A DNA stretch of 64,000 nt from Novosphingobium guangzhouense (GTDB lineage Bacteria > Pseudomonadota > Alphaproteobacteria > Sphingomonadales > Sphingomonadaceae). Under the pieces are notes generated by a model. The model ran no database searches, was not told where the DNA came from, and worked only from the letters and a program-made list of their open reading frames with translations. Location of the stretch: NCBI RefSeq assembly GCF_002896965.1, contig NZ_LYMM01000073.1, positions 170,917-234,916 of the forward strand, written 5' to 3'. Position 1 is the stretch's first letter, and each line of letters starts with the position of its first letter. Both the position numbers and the translations under genes were made by a program. Positions 1-6,922 of this stretch are shown here, piece by piece.

Positions 1-97
1 CTTCATCAATTGCCGCCATGTATTTGGCTTGAGGTGACAAAGGGCTGCCACATCCCATGAGAAGCCCAATAGACGCCACTGCTGAAAAAACCCGCAT
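1..97 (-). CDS. Partial lipoprotein, N-terminal 32 residues only
   Basis: Read on the minus strand from an ATG at 97, the first residues are MRVFSAVASIGLLMGCGSPL. This is a short basic start, a hydrophobic stretch and a lipobox (LMGC, modified Cys16), so the product should be exported and lipid-anchored. The gene runs off the left edge of the window, so nothing can be said about function. It is divergent from nadA. No strong ribosome binding site is visible upstream, which leaves the exact start uncertain. Confidence 0.6.
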   Translation of the reverse strand, partial: MRVFSAVASIGLLMGCGSPLSPQAKYMAAIDE

Positions 98-134
98 ACG
101 CCGCCATCTTGAGCACGAATGCTCATGTCCGCAA

Positions 135-174
135 CGGGGCGTTTCCAGAAAGTCCGCTTTGATGAAACGCCCCG
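135..174. repeat. Inverted repeat in the region upstream of nadA
   Basis: CGGGGCGTTTC (135-145) is exactly complementary to GAAACGCCCCG (164-174), separated by 18 bases. It lies between the divergent lipoprotein and nadA genes. It could be an operator or an RNA hairpin in a leader. There is no T-tract, so it is not a typical terminator. Apart from this repeat I see nothing certain in 98-286. Confidence 0.5.
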
Positions 175-286
175 CAGCTTCTCGCGCCCCTTCTCCGCCT
201 GAAAATTCCGCTTGGGTCATCGGCCTCGCGTCCCTAGATAGGCCCCGCCCGGCGCAAGGACCGGGCGTGGAAGTACAGGGACGACC

Positions 287-1273
287 ATGACCGTAATGCC
301 CGCCGACCTTTCAGGCATCGACGTGCGCGCCGAGATCGAGCGCCTGCGCAAGGAACGCAACGCCGTCATCCTCGCCCATTACTACCAGAAGCCCGAACTT
401 CAGGATCTTGCCGACTTCGTGGGCGACAGTCTGGAACTGAGCCGCAAGGCCGCCGAGACCGACGCCGAAGTCATCGCCTTTTGCGGCGTGAAGTTCATGG
501 CCGATACCGCCAAGATCCTGTCCCCGAACAAGATCGTGGTGCTGCCCGATCTCAACGCCGGGTGCAGCCTTGAGGATTCGTGCCCGCCGGAAAAGTTCAA
601 GGCTTTCCGCGAGGCGCATCCCGATCACATCGCGCTGACCTACATCAACTGCTCCACCGAGGTTAAGGCGCTGTCGGACGTCATCGTCACCAGTTCCAGC
701 GCCGAAACCATCCTGCAGCAGATTCCGCTGGACCAGAAGATCATCTTCGGCCCCGACCGCCACCTCGGCGGCTATCTGGCGCGCAAGTTCAACCGCGAGA
801 TGCTGCTTTGGCCGGGCGTGTGCATCGTGCACGAAGCGTTCAGCGAAACCGAACTGCTCAAGCTGCGCGCGCAGCATCCGAACGCGCCGATCGCCGCGCA
901 CCCGGAATGCCCGCCGCACATCGTCGATCATGCCGATTACGTGGGCTCCACCAGCGGCATCCTGCAATATGCCAAGACGATTCCCGGCGACACGCTGATC
1001 GTGGCCACGGAACCGCACATCATCCACCAGATGCAGCTGGCGATCCCCGACAAGACCTTCATCGGCGCGCCGGGTGCGGACGGGAACTGCAACTGCAACA
1101 TCTGCCCGTACATGGCGCTCAACAACGTCGAGAAGCTGTACCTTTCGCTGCGCGACCTGTCACCGCGCGTCGAGATCGAGGAACCGCTGCGCCTTGCCGC
1201 GAAGAAGAGCCTCGACCGCATGCTGGAAATGGCCAGCGGCACCGTGGGCAAGGGCGATCTGGGCGCGCGTTGA
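287..1273 (+). CDS. nadA: Quinolinate synthase NadA
   Basis: NadA condenses iminoaspartate with dihydroxyacetone phosphate to form quinolinate, the second step of de novo NAD synthesis, using a [4Fe-4S] cluster in the cytoplasm. The 328-residue product is normal for the family. The three cluster cysteines fit the family pattern: Cys93 (NAGC), Cys179 (WPGVC followed by VH) and Cys273 in the C-terminal CNCNICPYM block. HYYQ near residue 31 and the Ser-Thr-Ser stretch at 221-223 are also typical. The ATG at 287 is preceded by a weak GGGA. nadB and nadC are not next to it. A pnuC/NadR-type salvage pair lies about 16 kb away. Confidence 0.97.
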   Translation: MTVMPADLSGIDVRAEIERLRKERNAVILAHYYQKPELQDLADFVGDSLELSRKAAETDAEVIAFCGVKFMADTAKILSPNKIVVLPDLNAGCSLEDSCPPEKFKAFREAHPDHIALTYINCSTEVKALSDVIVTSSSAETILQQIPLDQKIIFGPDRHLGGYLARKFNREMLLWPGVCIVHEAFSETELLKLRAQHPNAPIAAHPECPPHIVDHADYVGSTSGILQYAKTIPGDTLIVATEPHIIHQMQLAIPDKTFIGAPGADGNCNCNICPYMALNNVEKLYLSLRDLSPRVEIEEPLRLAAKKSLDRMLEMASGTVGKGDLGAR

Positions 1274-1369
1274 GCTTAATCCCTCTCCGCGCCTGTCGCC
1301 GGAAGGAACTGGCGAAACTTCTGCGCGCTTCCTATGTTGTCGGTGAACCGATCCGGGGAGCCCTGAAAC

Positions 1370-1708
1370 TTGCGTGACGTCCTCATCCTGAGGAAACTGA
1401 AGGTCTGGTGCCTGCTGCTGCTGGCCGCCGTCTTCGCGCACGCGCTGATCCCGGTGGAGGCCCGCGCATCCGGCTCCGCCTTCAGCCCCTCTACCGCGGA
1501 AGTATCCACCGGCCACTCCCTGCGCGTGGCCGCCGTGCGCAAGCTGGCGCCGCAGCGTGATCCGCTGGGGCGTGGCCTGCTGCTGGCGGCATCTTCCCGT
1601 TCGCAGGACGTGCAGGACGCCCGCGCCTGCCCCGCCTCGCCCGCGGCTGTTGCCCCGCCCGGCTGGCGCTGCGCGCTGTCGCAACCCAGAGCCCCGCCCT
1701 TCGCCTGA
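1370..1708 (+). CDS. Small hypothetical exported protein
   Basis: This is a 112-codon frame with a TTG start at 1370 and a GGGGAG Shine-Dalgarno-like element about 9 bases upstream. The N-terminus reads as a basic segment (RKLK) followed by a hydrophobic run (VWCLLLLAAVFAHAL), which looks like a signal peptide or single membrane anchor. The rest is low in recognisable motifs and ends proline- and arginine-rich. No family is recognised. It sits between nadA and ybaL on the same strand. If it is not real, 1274-1801 holds no other gene that I can see. Confidence 0.45.
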   Translation: MRDVLILRKLKVWCLLLLAAVFAHALIPVEARASGSAFSPSTAEVSTGHSLRVAAVRKLAPQRDPLGRGLLLAASSRSQDVQDARACPASPAAVAPPGWRCALSQPRAPPFA

Positions 1709-1801
1709 CACGCCGCCGGATCGCAATGCCGGTCCGACAGTTTCAGCAAGGCCGGTGCCGTGCATTCCCGCACGCTCCGGCGGCGAAGCACGGGACATCC
1801 A

Positions 1802-3514
1802 ATGCCTCATCACACTCCCCTGATCGGCACCATCGTCGCCGGTCTGGTGATCGCCTTCTTCATGGGGGCGCTTGCCCACCGCCTGCGCGTCTCTCCGATC
1901 GCGGGCTATCTTCTTGCCGGCGTCATGGTCGGCCCCTTCACCCCCGGCTTCGTCGCCGACGCCGGGCTGGCGCAGGAACTGGCCGAGATCGGCGTGATCC
2001 TCCTCATGTTCGGCGTCGGCTTGCACTTCTCGCTGCGTGATCTGCTGGCGGTGAAGAACATCGCCATCCCCGGCGCGCTGGTCCAGATCGCCGCCGCAAC
2101 GCTGCTGGGCATGGGCATCGGCCACATGATGGGCTGGAACCTTGCGGCCGGCTTCGTCTTCGGCCTTGCCCTGTCGGTGGCCAGTACCGTGGTGCTGCTG
2201 CGCGCCCTGCAAAGCCGCAACCTCGTCGAGACAGAGCGCGGGCGCATCGCGGTCGGCTGGCTGATCGTCGAGGATCTGGTCATGGTGCTGGCGCTGGTCC
2301 TGCTGCCCGCGCTGGCATCGGGCCTGTCGGGCGGAGAAGGCGCGGCGAGCCTTCCATGGGTGATCTCGACCACGCTGCTCAAGGTCGCGGGCTTCGTGGC
2401 GCTGATGCTGATCGTGGGGCGGCGGGTGCTGCCCTGGGCGCTGCACTGGGTAGTCCACACCGGATCGCGCGAACTGTTCCGCCTTGCCGTGCTGGCCGTG
2501 GCGCTGGGCGTGGCGTTCGGCGCGGCCTATGTCTTCGACGTCAGCTTCGCGCTGGGCGCCTTCTTCGCCGGGATGATCCTGGGCGAAACGCAGCTCTCCC
2601 GCCGCGCGGCAGAGGAGACGCTGCCCCTGCGCGATGCCTTTGCGGTACTGTTCTTCGTTTCGGTGGGCATGCTGTTCGACCCTTCGGTGCTGACCGAGCA
2701 GCCGATCCCGCTGCTGGTCACCGTGCTGACGATCGTGATCGGCAAATCGGTGGCGGCCTGGGTCATCGTGCGCGCCTTCGGGTACGAGAACGACAAGGCC
2801 CTGACGATCGCCGCCAGCCTGGCGCAGATAGGCGAGTTCTCGTTCATTCTGGCCGGGCTTGGCGCGGGACTTGGCCTGCTTCCCGAAGCGGGCCGCGACC
2901 TGATCCTGGCGGGCGCGATCATCTCGATCTTCCTCAACCCCTTCATCTTCAACTTCGCTGTCGGCAGCAGCGGATCGGTGAAGCAGAAGTTGGAGGAACA
3001 GGCCGAACAGACCGAGATCGAGCATGAAAAAAAGCGCGAGGAGCACGTCATCCTCGTCGGTTACGGCCGGGTCGGCAAGCTGGTGGCGCAGGGTCTGCGC
3101 GCCACGCCGACCGCGGTGCTGCTGATCGAGGCGCAGAGCGACCTTGCCCGCGAAGCCCGCGCCGCCGGTTACGAGGTGGTCACCGGCAACGCCGTGGAAC
3201 CGGACGTGCTGAAAGAAGCCGGCATCGAACGCGCCCACCGCATGCTCATCGCCATCCCCGAAGGTTTTGAAGCGGGTGCGATCTGCGATGCGGCCAAGAA
3301 GCTGCGCCCCGACCTTTCGGTGATCGCACGCGCGCATTCCGATGCGCAGTTCGACCACCTTGTCCAGCACGGGGCGGACAGCGTGGTGCTGGGCGAACGG
3401 GAGATAGCGCGCCAGATGCTGGAGCTGATCGGAGCCAGCGCCAGCCGGATCACCGCGTTGCCCCAAGGCGCGAAACCTGCCGGCGCCAATCCTACGGGCG
3501 CGAAATCAGCATGA
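1802..3514 (+). CDS. ybaL: YbaL/Kef-type cation:proton antiporter (CPA2) with RCK domain
   Basis: This inner-membrane monovalent cation:H+ antiporter of the CPA2 family is 570 residues long. It has about 12 hydrophobic segments (residues 1-390) followed by a cytosolic TrkA-N/RCK nucleotide-binding domain (HVILVGYGRVGK near residue 405). The N-terminus (MPHHTPLIGTIVAG) and GYLLAGVMVGPFTPGFVAD closely match E. coli YbaL from memory, which fixes the start at the ATG at 1802 rather than the in-frame ATG at 1760. The C-terminal tail is proline- and alanine-rich. The stop overlaps the start of the next small gene by ATGA, so the two are translationally coupled. Confidence 0.93.
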   Translation: MPHHTPLIGTIVAGLVIAFFMGALAHRLRVSPIAGYLLAGVMVGPFTPGFVADAGLAQELAEIGVILLMFGVGLHFSLRDLLAVKNIAIPGALVQIAAATLLGMGIGHMMGWNLAAGFVFGLALSVASTVVLLRALQSRNLVETERGRIAVGWLIVEDLVMVLALVLLPALASGLSGGEGAASLPWVISTTLLKVAGFVALMLIVGRRVLPWALHWVVHTGSRELFRLAVLAVALGVAFGAAYVFDVSFALGAFFAGMILGETQLSRRAAEETLPLRDAFAVLFFVSVGMLFDPSVLTEQPIPLLVTVLTIVIGKSVAAWVIVRAFGYENDKALTIAASLAQIGEFSFILAGLGAGLGLLPEAGRDLILAGAIISIFLNPFIFNFAVGSSGSVKQKLEEQAEQTEIEHEKKREEHVILVGYGRVGKLVAQGLRATPTAVLLIEAQSDLAREARAAGYEVVTGNAVEPDVLKEAGIERAHRMLIAIPEGFEAGAICDAAKKLRPDLSVIARAHSDAQFDHLVQHGADSVVLGEREIARQMLELIGASASRITALPQGAKPAGANPTGAKSA

Positions 3515-3654
3515 GGGCGAGAAAGAAGCCGCCCGTCTGGTTCAAGTGGGCGGTCTGGGGCGGCATCCTGCTGGCCGTCGCCGTCCCCACCGCCTGCGTG
3601 ATGAACCACGGTGAGGTGCCGGGCTACCGCGCCCTTTCGGAATTGGCGCGCTAG
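3511..3654 (+). CDS. 47-residue single-pass membrane protein coupled to ybaL
   Basis: The ATG at 3511 overlaps the ybaL stop (ATGA). The 47-codon product has a basic N-terminus (RARKKPPVWFKW), one hydrophobic segment (AVWGGILLAVAVPTACVM) and a short polar tail ending in SELAR. Translational coupling to an antiporter and the single membrane span suggest an accessory small subunit or stabiliser, but this is inference. I do not recognise a family. Confidence 0.55.
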   Translation: MRARKKPPVWFKWAVWGGILLAVAVPTACVMNHGEVPGYRALSELAR

Positions 3655-3703
3655 AGCATTTTCCAATCAGGTGGAATCCCCTGATAACTCGGAAAAATGC
3701 GGC
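3655..3703. repeat. REP-like palindromic intergenic element
   Basis: The stretch after the small membrane gene contains nested inverted repeats: GCATTTTCC pairs with GGAAAAATGC, and TCAGG pairs with CCTGA around a short AATC centre. It begins AGAGCATTTTCC and ends GGAAAAATGC. From memory, short palindromes of this form are scattered between genes in Rhizobiales and Sphingomonadales genomes. It separates convergent genes (ybaL on plus, rluE on minus) and may act as a terminator. Only this copy was noticed in the window. Confidence 0.6.
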
Positions 3704-3713
3704 AAACCAAAAG

Positions 3714-4262
3714 CTAAACCGCCAGTTCGCGCCATTCGCCCGGCGCGATGCCGTCAAGCGTCCAGTCACCGATGCGCCAACGCACCAGCCGTAAGGTTGG
3801 GTGACCGACGGCGGCGGTCATGCGGCGCACCTGCCGGTTGCGCCCCTCGCGCAAGGTCAGTTCGATCCAGCAATCGGGCACGGTCTTGCGAAAGCGCACC
3901 GGCGGGGTGCGCGGCCACAGGTCCGGCACATCGATGCGGCGGGCGTCGGCGGGCAGCGTCGGGCCGTCGTTCAGCGTCACGCCCTTTCGCAGCGCCTCCA
4001 GCGCGGCCTCGTCAGGTTCACCCTCGACCTGCACGAGATAGGTCTTGGCGACCTTGTAGCGCGGGTTGGAAATGCGGGCCTGCAGGCGCCCATCGTCGGT
4101 CAGCAGCAGCAACCCTTCGCTGTCACGGTCCAGCCGTCCGGCGGGATAGACCCCCGGCACCTTCACGAAATCCGAAAGCGTTGCGCGCGGACTTGGTGAT
4201 TTCAGATCGGTGAACTGCGGCAGGACATCGAACGGCTTGTTGAGGAGGATGAGACGGCTCAT
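3714..4262 (-). CDS. rluE: 23S rRNA pseudouridine synthase, RluE-like
   Basis: This RsuA-family pseudouridine synthase most resembles RluE, which modifies U2457 of 23S rRNA. The 182-residue protein has the catalytic block GRLDRDSEGLLLLT with Asp45, and the family ending GRNRQVRRM plus HPTLRLVRWRIG. It lacks the N-terminal S4 domain, as RluE does. The ATG at 4262 and the AGGG upstream of it both lie in the 3' arm of a 13-bp perfect hairpin, so expression may be controlled by RNA structure. It lies downstream of the Alx/TerC gene on the same strand. Confidence 0.9.
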   Translation of the reverse strand: MSRLILLNKPFDVLPQFTDLKSPSPRATLSDFVKVPGVYPAGRLDRDSEGLLLLTDDGRLQARISNPRYKVAKTYLVQVEGEPDEAALEALRKGVTLNDGPTLPADARRIDVPDLWPRTPPVRFRKTVPDCWIELTLREGRNRQVRRMTAAVGHPTLRLVRWRIGDWTLDGIAPGEWRELAV

Positions 4263-4291
4263 GCCGTGCCCTTAGCGCAGGGCACGGCATG
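4260..4291 (-). promoter_or_regulatory. Perfect 13-bp hairpin covering the rluE start
   Basis: CATGCCGTGCCCT (4260-4272) is exactly complementary to AGGGCACGGCATG (4279-4291) with a six-base loop. In the minus-strand RNA the 3' arm contains both the AGGG ribosome-binding element and the ATG of rluE. It follows the stop of the alx-like gene by nine bases. There is no T-tract, so it could be a weak terminator or a structure that blocks rluE translation in read-through transcripts. Confidence 0.7.
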
Positions 4292-4300
4292 ACGCACGTC

Positions 4301-5278
4301 TCATCGGTGGGCGGGCTCTCCCCGCGTCTTCCACAGTGACCAGCCCACGCCACCCGCGATCAGGGCAAGGGTGATGCCAAGGCTGAGCAGCGGCGGGAAC
4401 TTGGCCCCGCCCAGGACGAAGTCCGCGATCAGGATCTTGCCGCCGATGAATACCAGAACCAGCGCCAGCGCATACTTCAGGTAATGGAAGCGATGCACCA
4501 TCGCCGCCAGCGCAAAGTAAAGAGCGCGCAGGCCCAGAATGGCCATGATGTTCGAGGTATAGACGATGAAGGTGTCGGTCGTGATCGAGAAGATCGCCGG
4601 CACCGAATCGATCGCAAACACCAGATCGGCAAGGTTGATCACCACCAGCGCCAGGAACAGCGGCGTTGCCGCCCAGACCAGACGACCGTTGGAATTGTGC
4701 TCCTTCACGAAGAAATGTTCGGCGTGGTGCTGCTTGGTCACGCGCATGTGGCGCGAAATCCAGCGGATCGCCGCATTGTTGCCGATGTCCGGATCATGAT
4801 CGCTGGTGAACAGCATCTTGATCCCGGTGAAGATCAGGAACCCGGCGAACAGGTACATCACCCAATAGGCATGGGCCACCAGCGCCGCGCCGCCCGCGAT
4901 CATCAGGCCACGCAGGACGATCACCGCCAAGATACCCCACAGGAGCGCGCGGTACTGGTACTTGGGCGCCACCGCGAAGTAGCCGAAGATCATCGAGATG
5001 ACGAAGACGTTGTCGATCGAAAGCGCCTTCTCGATGAAGTAGCCGGTGTAATAGTCGATCGCGGGCGCAGAGCCCTTCGCCCACCAGATCCACCCGCCGA
5101 AAGCCATGGCGATGCCGATGTAGAAGACCGAAAGCTTCAGCGATTCGGCGATGCCCATTTCCTTGTCGTCCTTGTGCAGGACGCCAAGGTCGAAGGCGGT
5201 AAGAAGCAGGACCACGGCGGCAAAGGCCAGCCAGAACCAGGCAGGCGTGCCCAGCCAGTCCATGAACAGAAATTCCAT
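4301..5278 (-). CDS. alx: TerC/Alx-family integral membrane protein
   Basis: This 325-residue polytopic protein of the TerC family has about nine hydrophobic segments. Family hallmarks are visible: the acidic intramembrane motifs FDLGVLHKDD (about residue 30), EKALSIDNVFVI (about 84) and NLADLVFAIDSVPA. Members such as E. coli Alx export Mn2+ and respond to alkaline pH or metal stress. The long-form architecture fits Alx better than short TerC. It lies 12 bases behind the small YdcH-like gene, so the two are probably cotranscribed. I looked for a yybP-ykoY manganese riboswitch upstream and saw none that I can defend. Confidence 0.88.
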   Translation of the reverse strand: MEFLFMDWLGTPAWFWLAFAAVVLLLTAFDLGVLHKDDKEMGIAESLKLSVFYIGIAMAFGGWIWWAKGSAPAIDYYTGYFIEKALSIDNVFVISMIFGYFAVAPKYQYRALLWGILAVIVLRGLMIAGGAALVAHAYWVMYLFAGFLIFTGIKMLFTSDHDPDIGNNAAIRWISRHMRVTKQHHAEHFFVKEHNSNGRLVWAATPLFLALVVINLADLVFAIDSVPAIFSITTDTFIVYTSNIMAILGLRALYFALAAMVHRFHYLKYALALVLVFIGGKILIADFVLGGAKFPPLLSLGITLALIAGGVGWSLWKTRGEPAHR

Positions 5279-5290
5279 GACGACGTGCCC

Positions 5291-5482
5291 TTATGCCGGA
5301 AACGGAAGAGTGACGGGCTGACCCGGCGCCACAAGACGCGCAAGCGCGTCCTTCAGCCTCAGCTTCCGTGTCGTCATGCGCGCGATCGCAAGCGGATCAG
5401 CGGTTCGGGTCGCCTTCATGCGGCGAAGCGCAGCATCAAGCTTCTGGTGCAGCTCTAGCAGGCGGAACATGCGTTCGGTCAT
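5291..5482 (-). CDS. YdcH-family (DUF465) small protein
   Basis: This 63-residue basic, helical protein starts MTERMFRLLELHQKLDAALR and continues with a second helix rich in Arg/Lys (TTRKLRLKDALARLV). That is the usual two-helix pattern of YdcH/DUF465 proteins, whose function is unknown. The ATG at 5482 is chosen because AGGGAT lies about seven bases upstream. Reading further upstream to 5635 would add atypical sequence. It precedes the Alx/TerC gene with 12 bases between them. Confidence 0.8.
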   Translation of the reverse strand: MTERMFRLLELHQKLDAALRRMKATRTADPLAIARMTTRKLRLKDALARLVAPGQPVTLPFPA

Positions 5483-5727
5483 TATTGTATCCCTATCGAA
5501 CGGGTTGCAGTTCGATCGGATGAGCGGTGCCTGAGTTGCGTAAGGAATCGTTGCCGAGACACAATGCTGAACCTGCACCGGGATCACCCGATGCGGTCCG
5601 ACATCACGCAATGTATGGGACTGTATCCCGATCACATCGCGCCAGAGGGGCCCGGCCCGCAGACTGCTTAATACGACCGAATCGCTCCGCGTTCAACCCA
5701 TTCGCAAGCTTGTCCGCGGAGCACCGA
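5483..5727. other. Non-coding stretch upstream of two divergent operons
   Basis: No coding frame with typical composition or a ribosome binding site is visible here. The right side leads into the promoter at 5728-5769. The left side must hold the promoter of the ydcH-alx genes, but I could not pick one out with confidence. I see no terminator hairpin. Confidence 0.5.
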
Positions 5728-5769
5728 TTGACCCTTGCCCTAAAATCGATATTAAAGTGATATCACTTT
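5728..5769 (+). promoter_or_regulatory. Promoter of the SPFH/RHH operon with a 16-bp palindrome over the -10
   Basis: TTGACC (5728-5733) and TATTAA (5750-5755) are 16 bases apart and resemble sigma-70 -35 and -10 boxes. The perfect palindrome AAAGTGATATCACTTT (5754-5769) begins inside the -10 and covers the likely start of transcription, a classic repressor position. The downstream ribbon-helix-helix protein, a family that binds short palindromes as dimers of dimers, is the obvious candidate repressor (inference). Confidence 0.6.
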
Positions 5770-5785
5770 TAGAGGGGTGCCACCG

Positions 5786-6697
5786 ATGTCCGATTCGCAT
5801 CTGCCCATCAACGCCAGCCGGGAGAGCACCGCCTCCACCCAGAGCGGCTACCTGATGCTCGTCGTCTTCCTGGGGTTGCTGGCGGCGATCCTGTTCTGCA
5901 TCGTCACGCTGGCCAGCGGCAATCCGACGCCGGGAACGGTGCTGGGCTTCCTTGCCTTCATCCTGCCCGCCGTGATCATGAATGTGCTGATCCTTTGCGG
6001 TTTCTACATGATCCAGCCCAATCAGGCCGCCGCCATCACGCTGTTCGGCAGCTACAAGGGCACCGACCGCGCCACCGGGCTGCGCTGGGTCTGGCCGTGG
6101 ATGGGCAAGACCAAGATTTCGGTGCGCGCGAACAACGTCGTGTCGGAAAAGCTCAAGGTGAACGACTTGCGCGGCAACCCGATCGAGATCGCCACCAATG
6201 TCGTCTGGCGCGTCGCCGACACCGCGCAGGCGCTCTACGACGTGGACGATTACAAGGCTTTCGTGAACGTGCAGATCGAGGCTGCGGTGCGCTCCATCGG
6301 GTCGCGCTATGCCTATGACGATGTCGAGGATGCCGAAATCACCTTGCGCGGCAGCCACGAAGAAGTGAACGCACAGCTGCGCACCGAACTGATCGCACGC
6401 CTGCAGGTGGCCGGCATCACGGTGGACGAATGCGGCCTCACCCACCTTGCCTATGCGCCAGAGATCGCCGGGGCCATGCTGCGCCGCCAGCAGGCAGAAG
6501 CGGTGATCGGCGCGCGGCGCAAGCTGGTGGAAGGCGCGGTTTCCATGGTGGAAATGGCGCTGGCCCAGCTGTCCGAGAAGAACGTGGTCGAACTGGACGA
6601 CGAACGCCGCGCGGCGATGGTATCGAACCTGATGGTCGTGCTCTGCGGCGAACGGGATACCCAGCCGGTGGTCAATACCGGCTCGCTCTACTCGTAA
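5786..6697 (+). CDS. SPFH/band-7 domain membrane protein
   Basis: This 303-residue protein has two hydrophobic segments near the N-terminus (about residues 20-45 and 55-75) followed by an SPFH/band-7 domain (MIQPNQAAAITLFGSYKGT, then GNPIEIATNVVWRVADTAQAL). A helical tail rich in Ala/Glu/Gln (IAGAMLRRQQAEAVIGARRKLVEGA) follows, as in stomatin-like proteins that form oligomeric rings on the membrane. The ATG at 5786 is chosen over a GTG at 5777 because GAGGGG lies eight bases before it. The partner ribbon-helix-helix gene starts nine bases after the stop. Confidence 0.85.
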   Translation: MSDSHLPINASRESTASTQSGYLMLVVFLGLLAAILFCIVTLASGNPTPGTVLGFLAFILPAVIMNVLILCGFYMIQPNQAAAITLFGSYKGTDRATGLRWVWPWMGKTKISVRANNVVSEKLKVNDLRGNPIEIATNVVWRVADTAQALYDVDDYKAFVNVQIEAAVRSIGSRYAYDDVEDAEITLRGSHEEVNAQLRTELIARLQVAGITVDECGLTHLAYAPEIAGAMLRRQQAEAVIGARRKLVEGAVSMVEMALAQLSEKNVVELDDERRAAMVSNLMVVLCGERDTQPVVNTGSLYS

Positions 6698-6705
6698 GGC
6701 GACCG

Positions 6706-6909
6706 ATGGCGTCTCCCGACAAGAAGGCTTTCGCGCTCCGTCTCGATCCGGCGCTTTATGTGGCGCTGGAACGGACGGCTGCGGCCGACTTGCGCTCGGT
6801 GAACGCTGAAGTCGAAGTGCTGCTGCGCGAGGCTCTCGCCCGGCGCGGGATCAAGGTGAAACCGGCAGAGCCCGCAAGGCGCGGGCGTCCGCCGAAGGAT
6901 GGGGACTGA
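6706..6909 (+). CDS. Arc-like ribbon-helix-helix DNA-binding protein
   Basis: This 67-residue protein begins MASPDKKAFALRLDPALYVALERTAA style: a short beta strand (KKAFALRLD), helix one (ALYVALERTAAAD), a turn and helix two (NAEVEVLLREALARRG). This is the Arc/MetJ ribbon-helix-helix fold. It ends in a basic tail with an AT-hook-like GRPPK. An AAGGCGA element precedes the ATG. Its position directly after the SPFH gene and the palindrome at the operon promoter suggest autoregulation. Confidence 0.8.
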   Translation: MASPDKKAFALRLDPALYVALERTAAADLRSVNAEVEVLLREALARRGIKVKPAEPARRGRPPKDGD

Positions 6910-6922
6910 CTGCGCCGCGCGC

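Noticed and set aside
57..290. 77-codon frame upstream of nadA on the plus strand
   Set aside because: It overlaps the minus-strand lipoprotein start, lacks a ribosome binding site and has atypical composition.
1160..3466. Long open frame of 768 codons on the minus strand opposite nadA and ybaL
   Set aside because: It is antisense to two clearly recognised genes. Its composition is dominated by Arg, Gln, His, Asp and Gly, as expected for the opposite strand of GC-rich coding DNA.
5483..5727. Possible yybP-ykoY manganese riboswitch ahead of the ydcH-alx genes
   Set aside because: Alx-type genes often have one, but I could not find the paired-loop consensus or a terminator/anti-terminator pair.
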